Source: a virus. From it: a DNA stretch of 26,860 bases. The stretch spans positions 1 through 26,860 of IMG/VR virus record IMGVR_UViG_3300024518_005761. One strand, given 5' to 3'. The notes below the pieces were generated by a model, which worked only from the letters and a program-made list of their open reading frames with translations, ran no database searches and was not told the origin of the DNA. Shown here piece by piece: positions 6,875-13,738 of this stretch. A program made the translations under genes and the position numbers. Each line of letters begins with the position of its first letter. Positions within the stretch are counted from its first letter, which is position 1.

Positions 6875-7927
6875 ATGGCGATCGTAGATAATCTAATTCC
6901 CGGCCCAGCAGTTACCGGAGCTTGGCCCGGAAACACCGTCCTCAACGAAGACGTCCCCTCTGTATCACTGATGCGTATGGTCTACGAGCAGACGATGCTT
7001 GTGGAAATGCAGCAGATGGTCTCCGTCGCGACTCGGGCAGCCGCCCGCCAAACGGAGCTGCGCGGATACGAGAAGCGCATTGATCGCTGGGACCAGACGA
7101 CCGTCGCGCAGCGCGCTCGCGGTCGGTTCATCGGCGGAGACGTCACCGGCGGCGTCGACTCCATTGATACCCCGATCCGGACCGTCGTCATTCGCGGCGA
7201 GCACTGGGAGCACCCGGAATTCTTCGACCTCCGCGACGACGTCGGAACTGACGGGTTCCTCTCGGCCATGGTGCCGGGCGGCGCTTACCAGCAGAACGTG
7301 CTGGCTGCCATGGAGCAGAAGGCCGACAGCATCTTCTTCAACGCTTCGACCGGCCTTGACGGAACGGTCACCCTCGGCGACGGAGCCGGGACCTCCACCC
7401 TCCCAGCCGGGAACCGCGTAGACGAGAGGACCAGCAACGACGGCACGATCGCCACCGTCGCTACCGCGTTCAACGTCGGCAAAGCGATCGCGATGATCAC
7501 CCAACTCCAGACGAACAACGCCTTCAAGCGTGGTGAAACCTGGCTTGCGCTGACGCCGCGTCAGCTCGGTGACTGCATGAACGATCCGCTGAACCGTCTC
7601 ACCTCTAACGACTTCAACGCGCTTCGCCCCCTCATGGACGGCGAAGTTTCTCAATTCATGGGGGCCCGCTGGATCCTCTCGACTGAGATCCCCGTCGTCG
7701 CGGACGTCGATGCCACCGTGGCGAGCGCGCAGGTTGGCGCGAAGGTCTACGCCTGGAACTCGATGGCTGTGACCTGGGGTCGCGGCAGAGAGACCACTTG
7801 GACCCGGGACGTTGCAAGTCGCGGCGAGACGATCCTTGCCTACTCGGGCGCGTTCTTCGGGGTTGTGCGGACTGACGACAACGGAGTCGTCACCTCCGAG
7901 TGCCACGACAACGGCGCATACGCTTAA
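6875..7927 (+). CDS. Major capsid protein (HK97 fold expected)
   Basis: The 350-aa product follows the scaffold and a strong leader, as major coat genes do. Its N terminus has the helical stretch MRMVYEQTMLVEMQQMVSVA (about 33-52) followed by a basic loop (RQTELRGYEKRIDRWDQ) and the VVIRGEHWEHPEFFDLRDD region. This resembles the start of podophage coat proteins whose E-loop follows a helical N-arm. The middle (FNVGKAIAMITQLQTNNAFKR) and C-terminal strands (ETILAYSGAFFGVV) fit the P- and A-domains. The RBS AGGAG lies nine bases before ATG. The lack of a detectable protease gene nearby suggests a T7-like, uncleaved coat. The family name is inferred from position and shape. Confidence 0.88.
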   Translation: MAIVDNLIPGPAVTGAWPGNTVLNEDVPSVSLMRMVYEQTMLVEMQQMVSVATRAAARQTELRGYEKRIDRWDQTTVAQRARGRFIGGDVTGGVDSIDTPIRTVVIRGEHWEHPEFFDLRDDVGTDGFLSAMVPGGAYQQNVLAAMEQKADSIFFNASTGLDGTVTLGDGAGTSTLPAGNRVDERTSNDGTIATVATAFNVGKAIAMITQLQTNNAFKRGETWLALTPRQLGDCMNDPLNRLTSNDFNALRPLMDGEVSQFMGARWILSTEIPVVADVDATVASAQVGAKVYAWNSMAVTWGRGRETTWTRDVASRGETILAYSGAFFGVVRTDDNGVVTSECHDNGAYA

Positions 7928-7942
7928 TAATAAGGGGGAAGA

Positions 7943-8380
7943 TTGGCTGGCCGAACTACACTCATGGCTGACAAAGCTCTGAACCTCTACAACGGTTTAG
8001 TGGCGCAGCCGGCGGTGGAAATGTGGCTCAGTCTGTTTACCACCTCGCCAACCGCGGACCACCCAACGGCCCACGGTGGTGTGGAGTGGGGCCCAGCACG
8101 CACGCAGATCTTCGCGAACGGCGACGTGCTGGGCCCTCCCAACTGGAGCGTACCGAGCGATCTGACTTCGACTGTCCGGTACATCGCGAACGAGGGATCG
8201 GTCCAATGGATCAATGTCACGCTCACGACGAGCCCCTCGACAGTACTCGCGGTCGGCGTTTGGGACGCATCGTCCGGTGGGAACCTTTTGACCTGGGACA
8301 CGCTCGAGAACTCCGCCATCGTGACGGACGCCGAAGACCGCGTCTTTGGAACTAACGACCTCAAAATAACGGGAGACTAG
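7943..8380 (+). CDS. Small beta-rich virion-type protein (paralogue A)
   Basis: This 145-aa protein belongs to a common phage type, often labelled small tail or tail fibre protein, that reads as: short helix, VEMWLSLFTTSP, a variable loop, WINVTLT, VLAVGVWDASSGGNLLTWDTL and an AIVTDAEDRVFGTNDLKITGD end. The following gene has the same order of motifs, so the two look like diverged duplicates. The TTG start at 7943 is chosen because GGGGGA lies three bases upstream, the spacing used by several genes here; ATG 7964 is the alternative. It follows the capsid gene and starts the large insert before the tail adaptor. It may decorate the head or belong to an appendage. Confidence 0.65.
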   Translation: MAGRTTLMADKALNLYNGLVAQPAVEMWLSLFTTSPTADHPTAHGGVEWGPARTQIFANGDVLGPPNWSVPSDLTSTVRYIANEGSVQWINVTLTTSPSTVLAVGVWDASSGGNLLTWDTLENSAIVTDAEDRVFGTNDLKITGD

Positions 8381-8381
8381 A

Positions 8382-8840
8382 ATGCCTCTTACTCACCTAG
8401 GGTCGCAGGAAATGCTCCAGGTCATCATGACCAACACGTTGAAGAGCTTTTCTACGACCGTCGAACTCGCCCTTTTCACTCAGGCCGCTGGGGGGCCCGG
8501 CGCCGCCCCTGACGACAACCCGGCAAGCGGCGCCGCAGGTACCGACGTCCTCGAGATCGATACCGGGACCGGCTACGCGCGGGAGCCCACCACCTTCGGA
8601 ACCGCGACTGCGGCGAGCCCCTCGGTGATCTCCAATACCAACCTGCTTGCCTACACTCAGGCAACCGCCCAGTGGGGGAGCACAACTCACCCAACCGGGT
8701 TTGTCGGGGGCTGGGTTGTCTACGACACCTCGGCGACCGAAATCCCCGTTTGGGTGGGCGCCTTCAACACCGCGAAGCAGGTACTGAACCTCGACACGGT
8801 CTCAATCGCAATGGGCGACTTGACGCTGCAGCTGGACTAA
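8382..8840 (+). CDS. Small beta-rich virion-type protein (paralogue B)
   Basis: The 152-aa product shows VELALFTQAAGG after a short helix, a Gly/Ala/Pro loop with GTGYAREPTTFG, then TAQWGSTTHPTGFVGGWVVYD and an end VSIAMGDLTLQLD. The same layout appears in the preceding gene and in many phage proteins of 120-150 aa called hypothetical or tail fibre proteins. It starts two bases after the upstream stop with GGGAG as RBS, and ends immediately before the GTG of the next gene. Its role is probably structural, as a beta-sandwich on head or tail. Exact location cannot be told. Confidence 0.7.
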   Translation: MPLTHLGSQEMLQVIMTNTLKSFSTTVELALFTQAAGGPGAAPDDNPASGAAGTDVLEIDTGTGYAREPTTFGTATAASPSVISNTNLLAYTQATAQWGSTTHPTGFVGGWVVYDTSATEIPVWVGAFNTAKQVLNLDTVSIAMGDLTLQLD

Positions 8841-9188
8841 GTGGCGAAATCGTGTGGTGACTGTCGCGCCTGTTGTTGCGCTCCGGCGATTGAGGAGTTG
8901 GGGAAGCCAGCGTGGCAACCGTGCCCTCACCTCGGCGAAGCGCCCAGGGCGTGCAGGATCTACGAGGAGAGACCGGGCTCGTGCGCGAACTTCCAGTGCG
9001 CTTGGAGCACGAGCCCGGACCTCCCCTCTCGTTTCAGACCTGACCGCTGCGGGTTCGCAATACGCGGGAAGGCCGGGGACGGCTGCGAGGTCTGGGAGCT
9101 TGGGGACGAGCCTTTCGAGGGTAGTCGGTTGCACCGTTTTCTCGACGCCCGACATTCTGGGGCGATCACCGTGATCCGGAAGAAGTGA
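8841..9188 (+). CDS. CxxCxxCC cysteine-cluster protein (YkgJ-type)
   Basis: The 115-aa protein begins MAKSCGDCRACC, an exact CxxCxxCC motif (C5, C8, C11, C12) of the zinc/iron-chelating YkgJ family. Other cysteines are C13, C28 (WQPCPHL), C38, C48, C53, C70 and C82. The stretch ACRIYEERPGSCANFQC matches the typical C-terminal half of that family (CxIYxxRPxxC). Such proteins are thought to bind a metal or iron-sulphur centre; the cellular role is unclear. The GTG start directly follows the TAA of the preceding gene. Finding it inside a structural operon suggests a helper that modifies or matures a virion protein, or a virion-bound metal protein. That is inference; the family call itself is strong. 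Confidence 0.85.
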   Translation: MAKSCGDCRACCCAPAIEELGKPAWQPCPHLGEAPRACRIYEERPGSCANFQCAWSTSPDLPSRFRPDRCGFAIRGKAGDGCEVWELGDEPFEGSRLHRFLDARHSGAITVIRKK

Positions 9189-9191
9189 CCG

Positions 9192-9887
9192 ATGGCCGTA
9201 ACTCTGGTGCAGGACGGGGTGTCGGCGATCCCCGGGAAGAGCGCGACGGTGACGGTTGTGCTTGGTGCGACCCCGACTTCTGGGAATCTGCTGATCGCCC
9301 TCCCGGCGACGACCAACGACAACACCCTCCCCACGGTCTTGAACCAGGGCTCGGGCAAGAACTACACGCTGATGGTGGACAAGGTTTGGAACTCTAACGA
9401 TCGTTGTTGGGTCTACGCGCGGATCGCTGACGGAACCGAGTCAGCCACTGCGACATTCACTTGGGCCTCAGGACTTGGCGGGACGCTCTACGTTGGGGAG
9501 TTCTCTCCCAACGACGAGTGGGAAGTGATCGGCTCAGTCCTCGGGACAACGGCCACAACGGACTCGGGCAGTGGGTCTCCTTCGGTTGGAGCCGTGGGCG
9601 CGACTGCGGAGTCAACCCTCCACGTTGCAGTACTCTCGACGACCGGGGCAACAGCACACACCAGCCCGACGAACTCCTACACAAACAGACTCTCGACCTC
9701 GTCATCCGGGGGCGAGATCCTCACCTCCCACCTCCACAAGTTCTACACAGCGCCAAGTACTTCCGAGGGCGTGGCTGTCACTGCGGGGAATGCGCCGAAC
9801 GGTGCCATTCACGCTGAGTTTTTAGAGGTGGCGAGCGCTTCTTCAATTGGCGCCGCCGCCTACCACCGCAGAATGATGATGGGCTGA
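9192..9887 (+). CDS. Beta-rich putative surface/appendage protein, 231 aa
   Basis: The protein is Ser/Thr/Gly-rich with alternating hydrophobic residues. It has the arrangement ATVTVVLGATPTSGNLLIAL, a GKNYTL loop, YARIADGTESATATFTW and YVGEFSP. This resembles a common beta-sandwich found in phage and bacterial surface proteins in which a Gly-Asn-Leu-Leu strand is followed by a Thr-Trp strand. The C-terminal end, AAAYHRRMMMG, is short and basic. ATG 9192 follows the previous stop by three bases with a weak GGAAGAAG site. It lies among other virion surface candidates and is best taken as a minor structural protein or adhesin part. No catalytic motif is seen. Confidence 0.65.
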   Translation: MAVTLVQDGVSAIPGKSATVTVVLGATPTSGNLLIALPATTNDNTLPTVLNQGSGKNYTLMVDKVWNSNDRCWVYARIADGTESATATFTWASGLGGTLYVGEFSPNDEWEVIGSVLGTTATTDSGSGSPSVGAVGATAESTLHVAVLSTTGATAHTSPTNSYTNRLSTSSSGGEILTSHLHKFYTAPSTSEGVAVTAGNAPNGAIHAEFLEVASASSIGAAAYHRRMMMG

Positions 9888-9890
9888 ACA

Positions 9891-11666
9891 ATGTTCCTCA
9901 GACAATCCACAGCGCAGACCATTCGGATCGGCCCCTTCATAGACGACACCGACTTCGTTTCGGAGGAGGTTTCGCTGACGATCAGTGCCGCCGACATCCG
10001 ACTCTCGAAGGACGGCGGGAACATGGTCTCCTGCTCGGTGGGTGGAACGCACGACGAAGTCGGCTACTACTCGGTCGCCCTCGGCACAGGGGACACCGAC
10101 ACAGTGGGCACGTTGGACATCATGGTCTCTGAAACAGGGACGCTGTTCGTCAAGCACCAATACTACGTTGTCGAAGAGGCCGTCTACGACGCGATGCTCG
10201 CAAGCGGTGCCGCCCTGAATGTGGGGACGGCAGCGAGCGTGACCGGGGCAGTGGGCTCGGTGACTGGGAACGTGGGCGGAGCACTGCTCGGTAACGTGCA
10301 AGGGGATGTGGAAGGCAACGTGGACGGGTCGACTGCTTCCGTCACTGGCGCCGTGGGAAGCGTCACCGGAGCCGTTGGAAGCGTGACTGGCGCGGTGGGC
10401 TCGGTCACGGGCTCAGTGGGAAGTGTCGTCGGGGCGGTCGCCAGCGTGACGGGCGCGGTCGGGTCGGTGACTGGGCACACTGCTCAGACTGGAGACACCT
10501 TCGCATTGGCTAACGGTGCCGCCGGTTTCTCCGCCATAAACACCGACGTCGAAGCGATCCTTGCAGACACATCGACTGCCGGGGTTGTTCTTGCGACGGA
10601 CTCAGTGAACGCTGCGGCGCTCGCAGCCGACGCTGTCGCCGAGATCGCAGCGGGGATCACAGCGTCGGGGGACCCTTACGCAGGCGCCGTCTGGCTCGAC
10701 GCAGACTCAGGCACAGCGGGGACAACGGTCGGGACGCACGGGCTCCCCGGGAACCCCGTAGACAACATGGCCAACGCGGTGACCCTGGCCGACGTCGGGA
10801 AGACCGGCCTCTTCCGAGTGAACATCGCCGATCACGGGACCCCTCCGTTGGCGCTGGTGGCTGGGATCCCCGCGGTCCAGGTCGTCGGCATCGGGATGAA
10901 GGCGAACATCAATCTCAACGCGCAGGCATTCGGGGAGGGAACCGAGCAAACCGCGACGACCTTCCAGAACTGCTGGCTGCAAGGGACCTCGACCGGAGGG
11001 ATCCGTCTCGTCGACTGCGCGGTCGCGACGGCAACGGCTCTCTTCCACAGCGCCCGGGACACCGTCTTCACCGGGGGGACGATCTCGCTGCTCGCCGGGA
11101 ATTCGCAGTTCTACTCCTGCTCTTCCCAGACTACGGCGGCTTCCTTTGTCACGTTCGACCTCGCAACCAACGGGTCGATGGCGATCTTCCGACAGTTCTC
11201 CGGCGCCTTGGAATTCCAGAACATGGACGCTACCAACACGGTTGACGTCGAGGGGACCAGCACGGTCACGATCAACGCGAACTGCACCGCCGGCACCCTC
11301 ACGGTCCGGGGCGACGTCACGGTGATCGACAACTCGTCGGGCGCGGTGACACTTGTCCAGGTGAGCGGCGTGAACCTAACCCAGATAAACGGGGAGACTG
11401 CTCCGGCCTTGACGCTGCAGCGGATCCTCGACGCGACGATCGACACCACGGTCACCAGCGGCGCGAGCACTACCGGGTTCATTGCGACTGGGATCCCGAC
11501 GACGAACGACGACCAGCTCATCGACAAGACGGGGGTCTTCATTGACGGAAACGCGAAGCTCCGGGGCTTCGTCATTGCGGACTACGTTGACTCGACCAAG
11601 ACGGTGACCGTGGACCTCTTGAACGTCGCTCCAACGGCGGGCGACCGCTTCTTGATTTTCGCCTAG
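9891..11666 (+). CDS. Tail fibre/appendage-like protein with GAVGSVT repeats
   Basis: The 591-aa protein has three parts. Residues 1-115 form a beta domain (IRIGPFIDDTDF, then ADIRLSKDGGNMVSC, THDEVGYYSVAL, DTVGTLDIMVSETG) that I recognise as a frequent N-terminal module of phage appendage proteins. Residues 116-195 are low-complexity repeats of GAVGSVT type. Residues about 210-260 read INTDVEAILADTSTAGVVLA, a short coiled element. The remainder (about 270-530) has the spacing of a right-handed beta-helix (TTFQNCWLQGTSTGGIRLVDC, then DTVFTGGTISLL), ending in a small beta tail domain. Such proteins are typically trimeric and bind or decorate surfaces. There is no spike hydrolase motif that I can see. 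ATG 9891 follows the upstream stop by three bases. Confidence 0.75.
   Translation: MFLRQSTAQTIRIGPFIDDTDFVSEEVSLTISAADIRLSKDGGNMVSCSVGGTHDEVGYYSVALGTGDTDTVGTLDIMVSETGTLFVKHQYYVVEEAVYDAMLASGAALNVGTAASVTGAVGSVTGNVGGALLGNVQGDVEGNVDGSTASVTGAVGSVTGAVGSVTGAVGSVTGSVGSVVGAVASVTGAVGSVTGHTAQTGDTFALANGAAGFSAINTDVEAILADTSTAGVVLATDSVNAAALAADAVAEIAAGITASGDPYAGAVWLDADSGTAGTTVGTHGLPGNPVDNMANAVTLADVGKTGLFRVNIADHGTPPLALVAGIPAVQVVGIGMKANINLNAQAFGEGTEQTATTFQNCWLQGTSTGGIRLVDCAVATATALFHSARDTVFTGGTISLLAGNSQFYSCSSQTTAASFVTFDLATNGSMAIFRQFSGALEFQNMDATNTVDVEGTSTVTINANCTAGTLTVRGDVTVIDNSSGAVTLVQVSGVNLTQINGETAPALTLQRILDATIDTTVTSGASTTGFIATGIPTTNDDQLIDKTGVFIDGNAKLRGFVIADYVDSTKTVTVDLLNVAPTAGDRFLIFA
10236..10475 (+). repeat. 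Imperfect 21-bp coding repeats (GAVGSVT heptapeptide)
   Basis: Residues 116-195 of the surrounding protein are built from about eleven heptads of the form SVTGAVG with variants such as NVGGALLG and SVVGAVA. At DNA level the copies differ at third positions (GCC/GCA/GCG/GCT, GGA/GGG/GGC), so the repeat is kept for its protein and is not a recent tandem slip product. The central half (10343-10475) is the most regular. Confidence 0.85.
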
Positions 11667-11674
11667 GGGGAACG

Positions 11675-12280
11675 ATGGGCTGGGGAACATACAGACACCG
11701 ACCCATGGGGACCGGCGGTCCGCTCGGGGGAAGTATCAAGTGGAGGCGGGCTCGAATGCTCGTCTCGAGCAACGTCGTCCGAATCGACGGTCCGATGCTT
11801 TCGCACAAGAGTGTGCTGCCGGGCACGGGGCCGATCCTCGTCGACAGCCTCGGCGACGTCCACCAGCGCGTTTACCTCGAGCAGACCTCGAAGGGCCGGG
11901 ATTGGCAACGGTCGATCCGCGTCTCGAGTTCGGCTTCCGTTGCTCCCGCGGTTGGCGGTCTACCTCCTGGGACGGGAGGGGCCTGGGTAGAGATCGGCGC
12001 CGCAGTTGTGACGAACTTCGGGTTCAACATGGGGCACTGGGAACCCTACCAGCAGTTCCTCGACCCCAGCGAGTACCAAGGCGACGACTACCTCGACATC
12101 TCGACTACCGTCTGGCAGCCGCCGGAATACTGGGAGTCGGCCTTCACCGTCCGGCACGAGCTCTGGGCCAACGCCTACCTTTACCAGAGAGCGCTGGCGG
12201 TCCCCGAGGAGAACCAGAGAGCCCGGATCGCCGGTAGCCAGTACGCCAAGGAGCTCTCGAGCAGAAGCCGGGGGGGCTAG
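11675..12280 (+). CDS. Hypothetical virion-region protein, 201 aa
   Basis: ATG 11675 follows a GGGGGAAC site directly after the preceding stop. The N terminus is basic (KWRRARMLVSS), the middle is beta-like (VVRIDGPMLSHKSVLPGTGP) and the C-terminal third is aromatic and acidic (FNMGHWEPYQQFLDPSEYQG, then TTVWQPPEYWESAFTVRHE), ending in a helix with RARIAGSQYAKEL. No signal peptide or catalytic motif is visible. I do not recognise a family. It lies between the repeat-containing appendage gene and the Ser/Glu-repeat genes, all on the same strand with almost no spacing, so it is most likely a minor structural protein or a chaperone for its neighbours. Confidence 0.65.
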   Translation: MGWGTYRHRPMGTGGPLGGSIKWRRARMLVSSNVVRIDGPMLSHKSVLPGTGPILVDSLGDVHQRVYLEQTSKGRDWQRSIRVSSSASVAPAVGGLPPGTGGAWVEIGAAVVTNFGFNMGHWEPYQQFLDPSEYQGDDYLDISTTVWQPPEYWESAFTVRHELWANAYLYQRALAVPEENQRARIAGSQYAKELSSRSRGG

Positions 12281-13738
12281 TTGGCCAGCCTAGAAAATAG
12301 GTGCTTAGGGACTTTCGATAGCGCCACCGCTGCGCGGATCGGGACCTTCTCAGGCACCCAGGTCGGGGCTTGGTACCCGGCGAGCGAGTCCGACTCAGTC
12401 ACCCTGAACACCCATGCGTTCGAGATCTTTTGGTTCGTGAACGACGCAGGACCAGACCTTGAGGATCAGACGATCGTCTCGGTGAGGAGGGTGAGCGACG
12501 GAGCGGTCGTCAACCGCCTCTACTTCAGCGACTGGTCGCCCAAGAAAGCCATTCTCACTTGGGAGTGGATGGACATGGCCGCGGCCCCGCACTCCATGAG
12601 CGTGAAGCTGGACCTGACGCAGCTCGTCGGGGTCTGGTGGCACTCGATCATCCAGGTGTGGCCCAGGGCTGGCCAACCAGGGTCCGGCTGGGAGTCCTAC
12701 CACGGGCGCACCGGGGTCTCCCCTACCGGATCGACAGCCCCCTCGGACTCTATGCCCTATCCGAACAGGTCGCAGCAGGCGTTGCCTGGGGGCTCCTCCC
12801 TGAGCTCTGAGAAGCTCATGGGGTTCCGGTCCCCGAAGCAGGGATACAACGTAGGGTTCGGCTCGCATAAAGACGTGGCGGGGACCGGCTGGGAAACTGG
12901 GACGGACCTCGACGGCGGCTTCGCGGAGATGCGCTTGTGGTCGGGGTCGTTTGACCCGAGCCCCCGCGAGGGGGTCTCTCTGTTGGAGTCTCGTCGCAGT
13001 GTCTATGTGAGGCACGATCAAAACGCGGGAGCCTCGGGAGAGGGGAGCGGGAGCGTCTCCTCCTCGAAGCTCTTCCACTGCCAGCGGTTCAACGAAGACG
13101 CCGCCTTTGTCGATGTCGGTCAGCGCCTGTCGGACTTCACGCTGAACCTGACTCCCGCGACTCCACTGACCATCCCCTCGAGCCCGATCCAGAGGCCTAT
13201 CGATTCCGTTTCTCTCCTGCCGGAGGAAAGAGACGCAGCCGCCTCGAGCTCTTCGGCCACTCTGGACTGGGAGCGTGGCCTGGGGCTCCTGAACACCGGC
13301 GACCTCTCGAGTTCGAGCGAAGCCGCAGCTGTGGACGGCCTGCCGCTGACGTCGTCCTTCGTAGGGACAGCCGACGCCTCCGCGAGTTCGGACGCCGCGT
13401 CTGACATCCTTGCCACCCGCCGGTTTAGAGGCACCGACGACCTTGCCAGCTCGAGCGAGACTTCTGACGCAGACGTTCGTGACGCGGAGGGCCATGTTGG
13501 GACAGACCTTTCCGTAGGTGACGAGAGCGGGGTACTGACTCGGGCCTTCAGTTTCGCGCCGACTTCCGACTCTGCTGCGAGTTCGCAGAGCGCCCTCACC
13601 ATCCTCGCCTCTGAAACGGTCTCCTTGGAGTCGGCGTTCAGCTTCGGGGAGAGCGGGGAGACCTCCGTGCTGGGGATCGCCTCGGCACTTGAGCTAACGC
13701 CGTCGACGTCCCTTGCCGAGTCGTCGGAGGTGGTCTAA
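12281..13738 (+). CDS. Lectin-like domain with acidic Ser-Ser-Glu repeat tail, 485 aa
   Basis: The N-terminal half (about 1-250) has a ConA/LamG-like layout: SATAARIGTFSGTQVGAWYP, FEIFWFVNDAGP, QTIVSVRRVSDG, a WWHSIIQVWP strand and DGGFAEMRLWSGSFDP, the last being typical of a closing lectin strand. From about residue 310 it becomes acidic and Ser-rich, with recurring DLSSSSEAA, DASASSDAAS, DLASSSETSD and DSAASSQSA units 30-40 residues apart. The same repeat type continues on a large scale in the next gene. TTG 12281 directly follows the previous stop with a G-run five bases upstream; the first in-frame ATG lies near residue 95 and would remove half the lectin-like domain. It is a probable receptor- or polysaccharide-contacting surface protein. 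Confidence 0.7.
   Translation: MASLENRCLGTFDSATAARIGTFSGTQVGAWYPASESDSVTLNTHAFEIFWFVNDAGPDLEDQTIVSVRRVSDGAVVNRLYFSDWSPKKAILTWEWMDMAAAPHSMSVKLDLTQLVGVWWHSIIQVWPRAGQPGSGWESYHGRTGVSPTGSTAPSDSMPYPNRSQQALPGGSSLSSEKLMGFRSPKQGYNVGFGSHKDVAGTGWETGTDLDGGFAEMRLWSGSFDPSPREGVSLLESRRSVYVRHDQNAGASGEGSGSVSSSKLFHCQRFNEDAAFVDVGQRLSDFTLNLTPATPLTIPSSPIQRPIDSVSLLPEERDAAASSSSATLDWERGLGLLNTGDLSSSSEAAAVDGLPLTSSFVGTADASASSDAASDILATRRFRGTDDLASSSETSDADVRDAEGHVGTDLSVGDESGVLTRAFSFAPTSDSAASSQSALTILASETVSLESAFSFGESGETSVLGIASALELTPSTSLAESSEVV

Noticed and set aside
10236-10475. CRISPR-like array
   Set aside because: The repeats are 21-bp coding units without spacers, differing at third codon positions, within an open frame.
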